The notes under the pieces are model-generated. The model was not told the origin of the DNA. It saw nothing but the letters and a program-made list of their open reading frames with translations, and ran no database searches. From a virus, in IMG/VR virus record IMGVR_UViG_3300013109_000059, positions 18,732 to 82,731 of that record: a DNA stretch of 64,000 bases; one strand, 5' to 3'. Of the stretch, positions 7,625 through 17,400 are shown piece after piece. The stretch's first letter is position 1. Each line of letters opens with the position of its first letter. A program made the position numbers and the translations under genes.

Positions 7625-8542
7625 TTACTCTCCTGTTTCTTCAGTTTCTTCGTCGGGAATTTCGTATGTTGTTACTTTTAACGTAGGATTTTCTAGTTTC
7701 TTTTTTTCTTCACTTCTAAGATGAGCTTCCCATTCTGCATTAAATGTTCTAGTGCTACTTGGATTTAGCCCTTCTTCTTCTAGTAAGTCATCTCTAATAT
7801 TTTGACTACGTTTTTCTAAGTTTAAAACTCTTGTAAAACTATTATTAATTGCCGCAGTATAATAAGCAAATGGGTTTTGACTCTTAAGTTCATTAAATTG
7901 TAAGCCAATTTGTGCAAGTTGTAACAACGCCTGCCCACGCATCTCATCTACATATGTGTATCCACGCCAGTTACCTCGCATACTATAACGTTCGCATAGT
8001 TTAATATACATTTTTGCTAAAGAATCTGTTGTTTGTCCATGATGAACATTAAAATGACCGTTATCTTTTCCACCTTCCCAATGGCTTCTAACTACTTCAT
8101 TCCATTTGCCATTCTGCATTGCATAATGTTTAAATGGAGGAAAATTACATTTACTATGTAAATCTGCTTCTGATTTTGGTTTATTTTTTCTATTTTCTTC
8201 TGGTATATGATCAAATGTCATTACACGTACTACAATGTCATCATCTTTAATAGTATCAATATCAACTGCAAAATCTGCAGCTCTTGGTTTAGTTTTCTTT
8301 CCTGTTAAACCTTGCTCCCATCGTCCTACTTCAACTTGGTGTGCTAACTTTTGTAATCTTGTTGCTCTGTTTTGTTTTGCTTCTGCAATTGCTTCTTTTG
8401 TTATTTCTTCAAATCCGGTTACAATAAGATCAAAATGTGTATAATTATCATCTTTAGTCCAACAATACGTCATTTTACTATTATGTATTTCTCTTAACAA
8501 ATCTTTATTTGTTAAGTAAAAAGTTTTCTTTTTGGTTGTCAT
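7625..8542 (-). CDS. 55: Late-transcription sigma factor gp55
   Basis: The 305-residue protein carries the gp55 core in its C-terminal half (YVDEMRGQALLQLAQIGLQF near residue 195, then FAYYTAAINNSFTRVLNLEKR), resembling sigma region 2. T4 gp55 is 185 residues; the N-terminal extension here is longer, as in marine T4-like phages. gp55 directs host RNA polymerase to the octamer TATAAATA, and matching octamers are found before the structural operons in this window. It is the first gene of the minus-strand operon with gp47 and gp46. The AAGGA before the ATG is about 11 bases away. Confidence 0.85.
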   Translation of the reverse strand: MTTKKKTFYLTNKDLLREIHNSKMTYCWTKDDNYTHFDLIVTGFEEITKEAIAEAKQNRATRLQKLAHQVEVGRWEQGLTGKKTKPRAADFAVDIDTIKDDDIVVRVMTFDHIPEENRKNKPKSEADLHSKCNFPPFKHYAMQNGKWNEVVRSHWEGGKDNGHFNVHHGQTTDSLAKMYIKLCERYSMRGNWRGYTYVDEMRGQALLQLAQIGLQFNELKSQNPFAYYTAAINNSFTRVLNLEKRSQNIRDDLLEEEGLNPSSTRTFNAEWEAHLRSEEKKKLENPTLKVTTYEIPDEETEETGE

Positions 8543-8570
8543 AATGTGAAAGTTCCTTTATGTAATTAGT

Positions 8571-8600
8571 ATTATACGGCATATGCCATGTCTGTGTCAA
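8571..8600 (-). promoter_or_regulatory. Sigma70 promoter for gp55-gp47-gp46
   Basis: On the minus strand TTGACA (8600-8595) and TATAAT (8576-8571) are both perfect consensus hexamers with an 18-base spacer. It drives the late sigma factor gene from host polymerase, as expected for an early or middle gene. Confidence 0.8.
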
Positions 8601-8616
8601 CCTGTTTTTTTAAATT

Positions 8617-8624
8617 GATAAATA
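8617..8624 (+). promoter_or_regulatory. T4-type late promoter (GATAAATA)
   Basis: GATAAATACTAC lies 21 bases before the ATG at 8645 and would drive the operon from the nucleotidyltransferase to the lysozyme-like gene. Its position also argues against a longer start for the downstream gene at 8588. Confidence 0.65.
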
Positions 8625-8644
8625 CTACGAACGGAGAAGTAATT

Positions 8645-9256
8645 ATGTTAATTGAACATGTTTTAAAAGAGGGCGTAGACAACATAGCTGTATTTTATGG
8701 CGGTCGTTTTCAACCTATGCACCAAGGACATCACGATGTTTATAAACATCTAATCCAAAAGTTTGGTGCTGATAATGTATTTATCGCCACAACATTTAGC
8801 CAAAAAGCTGTGAAAGCACACTCACAGGGCGACTACGGTAGTGATCCTTTTACATTTGATGAAAAGGCAAGTATCATGAATAAGATGTTCAATATACCCG
8901 GTGATAAGATTATTAAAACTAATCCATATAGACCAGACATGGCAGCGGCAGGTAAAGACCCAGAAACTACTGCACAAATACTTGTGTATGGTGAAAAAGA
9001 TGCTAATAGACTTGCTACAGGTGGTGAAGGGTTCTTACATAAATTACCAACCGATATGAATGAATTAGTTCCTACAGCACAAGAACGAGGCTACGTATAT
9101 GTAGCACCACTTATGCAAGGTGGAATGAGTGCAAGTGATTTCCGTGCAACAATGGCTAAAACAATGGACGAAAAAGAGAAACAACAAGCATTTACAAAGT
9201 TTTTTGGCAAATTTGACGAACAAGTTTATCGTTTTATTGAGGAGAGATTAACATAA
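8645..9256 (+). CDS. Cytidylyltransferase-like nucleotidyltransferase
   Basis: The product (203 residues) has the nucleotidyltransferase alpha/beta-phosphodiesterase signature GGRFQPMHQGHH near residue 20, the (H/T)xGH type motif of NadM/RibF/TagD-like enzymes that transfer a nucleotide from NTP to a phosphorylated acceptor. The second motif region (GGMSASDFRATM near residue 160) resembles the ISSTxIR motif. The start at 8645 is chosen because GGAG lies 8 bases upstream and the late promoter falls just before it. It is the first gene of a tail operon, which is odd for a metabolic enzyme; the substrate is not clear. Confidence 0.75.
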   Translation: MLIEHVLKEGVDNIAVFYGGRFQPMHQGHHDVYKHLIQKFGADNVFIATTFSQKAVKAHSQGDYGSDPFTFDEKASIMNKMFNIPGDKIIKTNPYRPDMAAAGKDPETTAQILVYGEKDANRLATGGEGFLHKLPTDMNELVPTAQERGYVYVAPLMQGGMSASDFRATMAKTMDEKEKQQAFTKFFGKFDEQVYRFIEERLT

Positions 9257-9900
9257 TGGCAGGCGTAACAAACAAAGCAAAATTACTAATGAAAGAAAAA
9301 GGTAAACCATTTTTCTTAGGTTCTGGTAGATTAACTCATGAGCAAAGTATATTAAACCCACTTAGTAATGACGGTGGTGTAGTGTTTCCTTTAACACCTA
9401 CTATTCAAATGTCACATAGTGCTAACTATGGAACATATGATGTGACTGGATCAATATATCAACAAAATTATTATATTAACACACCAAATCCGCCTATATC
9501 AATAACAGCATTGTTTCCTTCTAATACAGCAGAAGAAGCGGCATATACAGCGGCGTCATTACATTTTTTTAAATCATGTATGAAATCTGATTTTGGTTCA
9601 CAAGCAGGAGCTACAGCAGGTACTCCACCACCAATATTAAAGTTTAGTTGTTATGGCTCAGTACATGCCTCAAACGTTCCGTGTGTTATTAGAAACTTTA
9701 CATACACATTACCAGAAGACACAGACTACGTAGAAGTTAAAGCAGGAAACGGTGAAATGATTGCCGTTCCTACATTATCACTAGTATCAGTAGAACTAGT
9801 ACCTCAACTTCCACCAAAAGCAGTTAAAGATCGGTTCAACATAAGAACATATGCAAGTGGAATTGCATTAAATGATGGCAACCCAGACGGATTTATATAA
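9256..9900 (+). CDS. Baseplate/tail-tube junction protein, gp48/gp54-like
   Basis: This 214-residue protein starts with a lysine-rich segment followed by beta-rich sequence, with a PPPILKFSCYG stretch and a later RNFTYTLPEDTDYVEV stretch that resemble the tube-like C-terminal domain of T4-like gp48/gp54 proteins. These form the platform on which the tail tube starts. Its start overlaps the stop of the nucleotidyltransferase (ATAATG), and it lies directly before gp53, both consistent with a baseplate role. The identity as gp48 or gp54 is not certain. Confidence 0.55.
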   Translation: MAGVTNKAKLLMKEKGKPFFLGSGRLTHEQSILNPLSNDGGVVFPLTPTIQMSHSANYGTYDVTGSIYQQNYYINTPNPPISITALFPSNTAEEAAYTAASLHFFKSCMKSDFGSQAGATAGTPPPILKFSCYGSVHASNVPCVIRNFTYTLPEDTDYVEVKAGNGEMIAVPTLSLVSVELVPQLPPKAVKDRFNIRTYASGIALNDGNPDGFI

Positions 9901-9901
9901 T

Positions 9902-10186
9902 ATGGCAAATTACAGAACAGACAGTTTATACAGAGATACAAAAATCATTAATAAACAATATTTAGATGTATTAGATGTTAACAGTATTGATATAGCTAAT
10001 ACAGCAACTAAACTATTAATACTAGAAGAAAAATATAATGAGAAACCAGATCTGTTAGCATACGACTTGTATGGTAACGCAAAATTATGGTGGGTGTTTG
10101 CTTTATTTAATCAAGACGAATTAGCAGATCCTATTGTAGATTTTAAAACAGGCTTAAAAATATCAGTTCCTATAAGGTTCTCATAA
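9902..10186 (+). CDS. 53: Baseplate wedge subunit gp53-like
   Basis: The 94-residue product carries the gp53 signature LLAYDLYGNAKLWWVFALFN followed by DPI and a G-x-x-I-x-V-P ending, matching the short LysM-like gp53 proteins of marine T4-like phages. T4 gp53 (196 residues) locks neighbouring wedges. ATG at 9902 is used because it follows the previous stop by one base; an upstream in-frame ATG at 9872 would only add residues overlapping the previous gene. Confidence 0.8.
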   Translation: MANYRTDSLYRDTKIINKQYLDVLDVNSIDIANTATKLLILEEKYNEKPDLLAYDLYGNAKLWWVFALFNQDELADPIVDFKTGLKISVPIRFS

Positions 10187-10187
10187 C

Positions 10188-12092
10188 ATGGCATTCGAAG
10201 ATACAACAGGAACATCAACAGTTAAAGAAATTAGAGAAATAAGAAATCTAACTACTTTAAAAAACACTGTTTCTCCTAATTGGTTAAGTTTAGTTGATAG
10301 TCCAACATATCTTTGGACATTATATCTTGTAAGCAATGAAATCTGGAATGATCCTAACTTAATAGGAAATGATGATGCGGCCTTAAACAACAAACAAGCA
10401 TTTATTGTTGCTAAACAAGGAGTAGACGCTGAATTTAGTTTAGACAATTTTATGTCGTTAGCAACAATCACACCAGGACAAAAACATGGTAATGCTACTC
10501 CTGGTATAATACAATTTGATTTATTTGAAACTTTAGGATTTACATTTATGGATAGAATTCTAACTGCTGGTAAAAATCTTGGCAAACCATCTAACTTATA
10601 TTCACAAAACTTTATATTAAAATTAGAATTTAAAGGAAGAGATCCAGTAACTAGTGCAAGTGTTCCATTTCCTGGTGTATACTTATATCCAGTTAAGTTT
10701 AATCAAATAAGGAGTACTACAGGACCAGAAGGAACACGATATAATATTATTGCATGGTCTTCTCTTAAACACGCACAGACAGAAGGGGTATTAGATTCTG
10801 ATGTTACTATAGAAAACATTAGAACAGTAGAAGATTTTGTTAAAGGATTTGAAAAAGAATATAATGATGGACAGTTAAGTCTTATGAGTCCAATGGACCA
10901 AAGAAATGGAATGCCAGCACCTAAACAAATAGAAATAAATTTTGATAAAAAAACTTCATATGCAAAACCAGGTACAGAAAGAAAAATTAAAGGAAATCCG
11001 TTATCTTGGTTTCATTTGCCATCAAAACCTTTTTCAGGCACAACAGACCAAGCAACCAGTTCTAGAACTGGACAAGGTTTACACAATGATTATAAAGACA
11101 CAAATACAGTTACAGTTGAAAGAGAAACTAACATCGGTATGTGGCTTCAAAAAACAATATCTAATAATTGTACTGCTTGGAGCGAATGGGTAATTGAAGC
11201 AAACAAGTTTGGATTAACGCCTCATATAGTAGTTGAAAGTGAAGTAAAATATCCACCAGGTACAAAAAAAGAAAACTATGGTAACGTGGAACCAACATTA
11301 ATTGTATATACTATTAAAATAGGATATGGTGATACAACATACGACGCTAGTATAGCTGAAGGAAATAAAAAATTAAATGATACAAAACACCAAGTAGATA
11401 GATTTAAAACATTACCTATTGAAAAAAGTTACACATATTTGTATACAGGTTTAAACACAGAAGTAATAAATTATCAATTAGATGTACAAAATTTATTCTT
11501 TGTATTAGATCAACCAGGGGCGGCTACATTTGTAGCAGGTAAAACTTCAGAAGGTAAACAGCAATTTACGCCAACTCAAATAACAGATTCTATATATCTA
11601 TCAGATATAAAACAATCATCTGTTGAATTGGGATATTTTAATCCAGTAGTAGGTGGTGTTGCAAAAACAGATTCAGCTGAAAAGGCGCAAGTAAATGAAT
11701 ATAATTTAAATGAAAACTCAGCACTAGCACGTAGATTACAAGACATGGCTAAGAGAGAATATGATGCATTAAATGTTTCTATAGAAATTAAAGGTGATCC
11801 ACATTGGATGGGCAACATGCAGGCAGTAATAAAAGGAAAGTTAGAGAAACCAGACTATGCTAAACAAGATGCACTTATAACGTTCTTACAGTTTAACCCT
11901 AATGCTGATAAGTTATTAACTGAACAAGTTAAAGGTGAAATTGATCCAATTAGTACAGGAATATATAAATTAACTACAGTAGAAAGTAGATTTCAAGGTG
12001 GACGATTCACCCAAACATTAAACGGATACAAAGATGTTAATTCAAATACGTCTTTATTGTTACCGAGCATAATAGAACTATCAGGAGTATAA
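10188..12092 (+). CDS. Large baseplate hub protein, gp27-like
   Basis: This 634-residue structural protein lies between gp53 and the gp5 spike, the place expected for the hub that carries the spike. It is beta-rich, with a PFPGVYLYPVKF segment near residue 165 and a GDPHWMGN segment near 540 resembling the beta-barrel domains of gp27/VgrG-type hubs. The C-terminus ends with a GGRFTQTLNGYKD motif common in hub proteins of contractile tails. It is longer than T4 gp27 (391). The function is from family resemblance and context. Confidence 0.55.
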   Translation: MAFEDTTGTSTVKEIREIRNLTTLKNTVSPNWLSLVDSPTYLWTLYLVSNEIWNDPNLIGNDDAALNNKQAFIVAKQGVDAEFSLDNFMSLATITPGQKHGNATPGIIQFDLFETLGFTFMDRILTAGKNLGKPSNLYSQNFILKLEFKGRDPVTSASVPFPGVYLYPVKFNQIRSTTGPEGTRYNIIAWSSLKHAQTEGVLDSDVTIENIRTVEDFVKGFEKEYNDGQLSLMSPMDQRNGMPAPKQIEINFDKKTSYAKPGTERKIKGNPLSWFHLPSKPFSGTTDQATSSRTGQGLHNDYKDTNTVTVERETNIGMWLQKTISNNCTAWSEWVIEANKFGLTPHIVVESEVKYPPGTKKENYGNVEPTLIVYTIKIGYGDTTYDASIAEGNKKLNDTKHQVDRFKTLPIEKSYTYLYTGLNTEVINYQLDVQNLFFVLDQPGAATFVAGKTSEGKQQFTPTQITDSIYLSDIKQSSVELGYFNPVVGGVAKTDSAEKAQVNEYNLNENSALARRLQDMAKREYDALNVSIEIKGDPHWMGNMQAVIKGKLEKPDYAKQDALITFLQFNPNADKLLTEQVKGEIDPISTGIYKLTTVESRFQGGRFTQTLNGYKDVNSNTSLLLPSIIELSGV

Positions 12093-12093
12093 T

Positions 12094-13299
12094 ATGGCAG
12101 GATTAATAAAACACGACGGTGTACATGTTTCAAACAGAGGCAAACAAAGTAGTGAAATAGGTATCAACAACCTTAGTGGAATATATGTTGGTGAAGTTAT
12201 TAATAATACTGATAGTTTATATACAGGCAGAATAACTGTACGCATATCAGAGTTTGGTGCAAAAACTTCTGAGAGGATTTGTTTATTAGTTACACCATAT
12301 GGTGGGCATACAAAAATTCAAGATAGCGGTAAAGATGTAAAAAAAGAAGCACAGGCACCAGTAAGTTATGGTCTATGGCCACAGCCACCAGAAATAGGAA
12401 CAAATGTTGTTATAGCATATACTGGTAGCATGGAGCAAGGTATTGTAATTGGTTCTCTAATAGCCAAAGACAGAAATGCAATGATGGGTGGTAAAGCAAG
12501 TGGACAAGTTTATGCTAATGATCAAACAAGTTTAGGAACTGCCGTAGAGAAAAATCCACACGATATAAATGATGCCGACACCAAACCACTAGATGAATAC
12601 TTTCAAGCGATATTAAATCAACAAGGACTAAGTCTTGACTATGTTAGAGGACACAGCCAAAGTAGTGCAAGAAGAGAATCACCTAGTAAAGTTTTTGGAA
12701 TTACAACACGACAAGGGCATGTTCTTACAATGGACGATGGTGATGCTAATGGTACCAGTAACAATATTAGATTGAGAACCAAAGGTGGTGCTCAAATATT
12801 AATGGACGATAGTAATGGTTTTATTTTTATTACAAACCAACAAGGCAGTGCTTGGGTTGAAATGGATATTGCAGGACACATAGATGTTTACAGTCAGTCA
12901 GGTATAAACATGCACACAGAAGGTGATTACAATGTACATGCTAAAGGCAGTATTAATATGCAGGCTGAAATTGGAGTCAATATAAAAAGCTCAGGCGGTG
13001 AAGGAATAAAATTAGAAACAAGTGTAGCTGGTGTTGATGTATATAGTGCGTTAGATATAAATTTACAAGCAGATGCTAATTATAATTTACTAGTAGCAGG
13101 AAACATAATTTCTAAAGGTACTAGAATAGATATGAACGGCCCTGAACCAGGTACTGCAACAAAACCTACAGTACAAAATCAAATATCAAACACTAGTGTA
13201 AAGACTAGTATAGCAAGTAGAGTACCCGAACATCATCCGTGGCAAGGAGTTAGTGGAGTAGAAGAAACATTTACAGCAGGAAAAGGGAACACATCATAA
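12094..13299 (+). CDS. 5: Central baseplate spike protein gp5-like, without lysozyme domain
   Basis: The 401-residue product has an N-terminal OB-like domain (residues about 25-135) and a C-terminal beta-helix with the usual octad-like repeats (INMHTEGDYNVH, INMQAEIGVNIK, INLQADANYN; residues about 265-360). This is the needle used to pierce the outer membrane. T4 gp5 has a lysozyme domain between the two; here that domain is missing and a lysozyme-like protein is encoded by the next gene. Start and stop nearly touch the neighbours, so it is co-translated. Confidence 0.8.
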   Translation: MAGLIKHDGVHVSNRGKQSSEIGINNLSGIYVGEVINNTDSLYTGRITVRISEFGAKTSERICLLVTPYGGHTKIQDSGKDVKKEAQAPVSYGLWPQPPEIGTNVVIAYTGSMEQGIVIGSLIAKDRNAMMGGKASGQVYANDQTSLGTAVEKNPHDINDADTKPLDEYFQAILNQQGLSLDYVRGHSQSSARRESPSKVFGITTRQGHVLTMDDGDANGTSNNIRLRTKGGAQILMDDSNGFIFITNQQGSAWVEMDIAGHIDVYSQSGINMHTEGDYNVHAKGSINMQAEIGVNIKSSGGEGIKLETSVAGVDVYSALDINLQADANYNLLVAGNIISKGTRIDMNGPEPGTATKPTVQNQISNTSVKTSIASRVPEHHPWQGVSGVEETFTAGKGNTS

Positions 13300-14006
13300 T
13301 GCCAAGTTTTAGTTTACAATCAACTGTTGATAGTAAAAATCTAATAGATTATGGATTGTTTACCGTAATTGACAGTACAGCGGTTAAAACATTAATAAAC
13401 TTGTCTGAACACGAAGCAAGTGATAAATTAATTAATTTTAAAATTAGAAGTACTAGATGGTTAGGCTATGCAAAGAATTCAGTTATTGGATATAAAGGAA
13501 CAGTAGGTTTAACTAGTAAAGGATTAACTGAAGCAGAATCTTATACAAACTGGTTAGAAGAATTTAAAGACAAAGAAAGAAGTTTTAAAAAACAACTTCC
13601 ATTAACTACATTATCACAATCACAATATGATGCAATGTTAAGTTTATATGTAGATACAGGATCATTTACTCATGTTGGTACTAAAAACAGACAATTTGAA
13701 ATATTAGAATTTATTTCTAATAGACAATGGGAACATGTGGCCACTGCATTAACACTTAGTGGTGCCGATAGGCTTACTAGGCAAGTAGAAGCAAAAATAT
13801 TAATATTAGGTGACTATGGAACATATAAAAATAGATCTTATATTAAAGAAGAAGGTATACGAACTCTTATAAAAGATTATAGTACTAATCAATTAAATGA
13901 TGAACAAACGAAACAAGCAGAGTATGTTTATTACGCAGAAACAAAAAGATTCTTACCTAATATGACTGAAAGTAGAAAGAGACTTCTAGCAAACGAACTC
14001 AGTTAA
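13299..14006 (+). CDS. Lysozyme-like (GH24-type) tail protein
   Basis: The 235-residue protein aligns by eye with T4-type lysozymes over residues 28-175: a helix with acidic residues (NLSEHEASDKL, E37/E39 as possible catalytic Glu), a GYKGTVGLTSKGLT segment where the active-site hairpin lies, SQSQYDAMLSLYVDTGSF matching the QFDALVSLxFNxG motif, and a final ADRLTRQVEAKILILG helix matching the NRAKR region. Catalytic residues are not certain, so it may be a degenerate fold. Following gp5 by direct overlap, it probably supplies the peptidoglycan-cutting domain missing from the spike. Confidence 0.6.
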   Translation: MPSFSLQSTVDSKNLIDYGLFTVIDSTAVKTLINLSEHEASDKLINFKIRSTRWLGYAKNSVIGYKGTVGLTSKGLTEAESYTNWLEEFKDKERSFKKQLPLTTLSQSQYDAMLSLYVDTGSFTHVGTKNRQFEILEFISNRQWEHVATALTLSGADRLTRQVEAKILILGDYGTYKNRSYIKEEGIRTLIKDYSTNQLNDEQTKQAEYVYYAETKRFLPNMTESRKRLLANELS

Positions 14007-14047
14007 TTCATAATAATCCAATCATAAACTACATAGTTAATCTTTTG

Positions 14048-14055
14048 CATAAATA
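14048..14055 (+). promoter_or_regulatory. T4-type late promoter giving a leaderless gp25 message
   Basis: CATAAATA is followed by exactly five bases (GTTGT) and then the gp25 ATG. With the T4 late spacing (octamer at -13 to -6) transcription would start on the A of the ATG. No Shine-Dalgarno sequence is present. Confidence 0.65.
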
Positions 14056-14060
14056 GTTGT

Positions 14061-14444
14061 ATGAGCAATATATTTGGATATACAACATTAGACCAACCTT
14101 ACACAAGTAAGAGTCTGAGTGGCTTAGAATTAGCCAAACAGGATCTGTTAAATCATTTTAAAATCCGTAAAGGTGAGAAATGGTCAGACCCTACGTTTGG
14201 GTGCGACTTAGAATTATATGTATTTCAACCGTTAGATCAAGAAACACAAGATAGCATCAACGAAGAGGTTTATAACGTAATAAGTTATGATCCTAGGTTT
14301 GAAATATCTGATTCAACTATAAATGTTGTACATGATGCCCATTCGGTAACAGTTAATGTAAAATTAACTTACTTACCAACAACAACTGCGACCGAGTTGC
14401 AGATTAAATTCGATAAAGAATTCACAGAAAACGAAGAGTTTTAA
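14061..14444 (+). CDS. 25: Baseplate wedge subunit gp25
   Basis: The 127-residue protein has the gp25/GPW family pattern: LAKQDLLNHFKIRKGEKW in the first third, DPTFGCDLELYVFQPLD, and a beta-rich end. gp25 is the sheath initiator of the baseplate wedge. It is first in the operon with gp6 and gp7 and is separated from gp6 by two bases. The late promoter sits so close that the mRNA appears to be leaderless. Confidence 0.85.
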   Translation: MSNIFGYTTLDQPYTSKSLSGLELAKQDLLNHFKIRKGEKWSDPTFGCDLELYVFQPLDQETQDSINEEVYNVISYDPRFEISDSTINVVHDAHSVTVNVKLTYLPTTTATELQIKFDKEFTENEEF

Positions 14445-14446
14445 TT

Positions 14447-17400
14447 ATGGCACAGAAATCAAGACAAAATAAACTTTTTGCGGCAGAGGACTTTACAGTA
14501 ATTTATGAATCATACATTAATGCAAACTTTCAAGCATTTGATTATGATACTATTAGAACTGCAATGGTTGACTATGTACGCAATAATTATCCAGAAAACT
14601 ACAATGACTGGATAGAATCAGCTGAATTTGTTTCACTACTCGATGTAGTCGCACAATTTGGGCACAACTTAGCATATAGAGTAGATATGAATGCTAGGAA
14701 TAATTTTTTAAGTACATCAGAACGACAAGAATCAGTTTACAAATTAGCAGAATTTTTAGGTTATCAGCCAAGACGTAATGTGCCAGCGTATGGCGAGCTA
14801 AAAGTAGTAAGTGTTAAAACAAACGAAAATATTATTGGAAGCGATGGAACAAGTTTAGGTGGAACTGATATTAAATATGAAGTTTCAAACAATGTAAGTA
14901 ACTTAGATGATTTTATTACTATAATGAATTCAGTTTTACAAAATAGTAATCATTATGGTAGTCCAAAAAAATCAGTAGTAATTAATAACATAACAACAGA
15001 ATTTTATGATCTTAATAACAATCCTAATCAATTTAAATTTGATGTTAATGGAGCAGTATTAGGTTCTTCATCTACATTTAATGTTATAAGCAGTGACTAT
15101 GATAATACTACAAAATCATTTGCAGAAAAATCTCCAGACTCTGCAGGAAGTTTTGGAATATATTTTAAAAATGATGGCAAGGGTATAAACAGTGTTAATA
15201 CTGGATTTTTCTTTGGCGTTAAGCAAGGAACATTACAATATGAAGATTTTACTATAGATACCCCAATTGATAGTATGTCATTAGATGTAACTTCTAAAAA
15301 TGTAAATGACACAGACGTATGGGTACAGAATATTGATAGCACAGGTGGCATTGTTAAAGAGTGGACAAAAGTAACAGATGTTAATAGTAATGTAATTTAT
15401 AATAATCTAGCAACAGGTGAACGAGATATATTCAGTGTAAAAACAAGAGAAGATAATAAAATATCAATTTTATTCCCTGATAGTACTTTTGGTAATATTC
15501 CAAAAGATACAATTAGAGTTTGGTATAGAACAAGTGCTAATAGTACATATGTTTTAAGACCAGATGATTTAACAAGCAAAAAAATACAAATAAACTATAC
15601 TGGGTTTGATGGTAACACATATGTAGCGGCATTTACTATGCAACTTAAACAATCAGTATCAACAGCAAGTTCAAATGAAACTATAGATGAAATAAGAGAA
15701 AACGCACCAAAGAACTATGCTAGTCAAGACAGAATGATTACCGCACAAGACTATAATACTATGTTAGGAAATTCTAATGGAGGTATTGTAAAAATTAAAA
15801 GTGTTAATAGAACATTCAGTGGGCATAGCAGATATTCAAAATTTATCGATCCTACAGGAACATACAGTAATTTATATTTAACAGGAAACGATGCAGAAAT
15901 AAGATCAGCTGACAACTTAGAAGAATCTGCAACAGCATCAACTGAAAATGCAAAGTTAATATATGAGAAATATGTAAAAGATATTTTAAATAATGATGAG
16001 TTTGTAAATTTATATTATACAAGATTTAGAAAACATTTTGTAGCATTGGCAGTTACAGCTGGTCACTTTGATGGCACAATTGATTCGGGTACTGGATTTT
16101 CTGCAGACACTACGGAAACTGTAGAAGCATCATCTACATATACATGGAACACAGATAGTACTACTGCAAGTAACATTTTAAATGGCTATTTTACAGATCC
16201 AGCAAATGCTATTAAACGAGTAGGTACTACAGTAACTGATTATACACAATACATTACACCAGGTGCCTTAATTAAATTTAAGCATATTGATACAACAGTA
16301 ACTCCTAATGTAACTACAACTAAGTGGGCAAAAGTAGTTGACATAGTTGGGCATGGACTTGGTATAGAAGGTACAGGAAGTAATGCAGGACAACCAACTG
16401 GTAAAAAATCAGATGGTACGGGTGCTATTGTATTAGATGTTGGAATACCAACTGGTAGCACTATTGAAATTGTATATCCAGGATTATCTAAAAAGTTTTC
16501 TACTAGAGAACAAGAAATAATTACAGATCTGTTAGAAGCAAAAAGATCATTTACTATAAAGTATAGCCCAGCAACTAAAGCATGGGTTGCAGATGTAACA
16601 CCTGCTGTATTTAATGCGACAACTACTTTCCCTACAGACTTTGATACTGCAGATGCAAGTTGGGTTATTTATTTTAATTATGCAGACACATCATATAATA
16701 TTTACTTGAGAACACTAGGAATTAAATTTAAAAGTTCTAAAGTAAACTTAGGAAACATTAGAAATGAATTAGAGATAGGAACATATACTAAAAAAGCAAA
16801 ACGAGATATTATTACTATGTTAGGCTCAGATGGCACAAACATAACTAACAAAGGAACTTTCTACGTATATGGTTATAATGTTTATGTTAATTATAGTGAT
16901 TACAGACTAACGTTAATTGATGGCAATGCTGACGCTAGACCAGATAATCCAGATACATTTAGAGATGTAGTAGGCGTAGGAAAAACAACATTACTTGCTA
17001 CGGCTGATGTTCCAGTAAACTTTCAATGGGAACATATTGCCGCAGACAATCAAGTAGTAGACCCTAGCTTTACAAACATCATTGATGTATTTGCTTTGTC
17101 AAAAACATATGACACAGAATATAAAAATTACTTAAATGATGTAATCATAACAGAACCTACACCACCTACTAGTTATCAACTAGGAACACAATTTGCTGGC
17201 CTTGATGGCAAAAAAGCAATAAGTGATACTATTGTTTATAAACCTGTTAAGTATAAACCAATGTTTGGAACACATGCAGAATCACATCTTAAAGCAAGGT
17301 TTAGAATAATTAAATTATTTGGTTCGAACATTACTGACAGTGATTTAAAATCAAAAACAGTATCAGCTATAAATGCTTTCTTTGAATCAAGCAATTGGGA

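Noticed and set aside
8588-8644. Longer N-terminus for the nucleotidyltransferase starting at 8588
   Set aside because: The extension spans the late promoter octamer and the ribosome binding site of ATG 8645, and adds a non-conserved stretch.
10181-10585. Minus-strand 134-codon frame opposite the hub gene
   Set aside because: Fully covered by the strongly supported hub gene; composition is that of an antisense frame.
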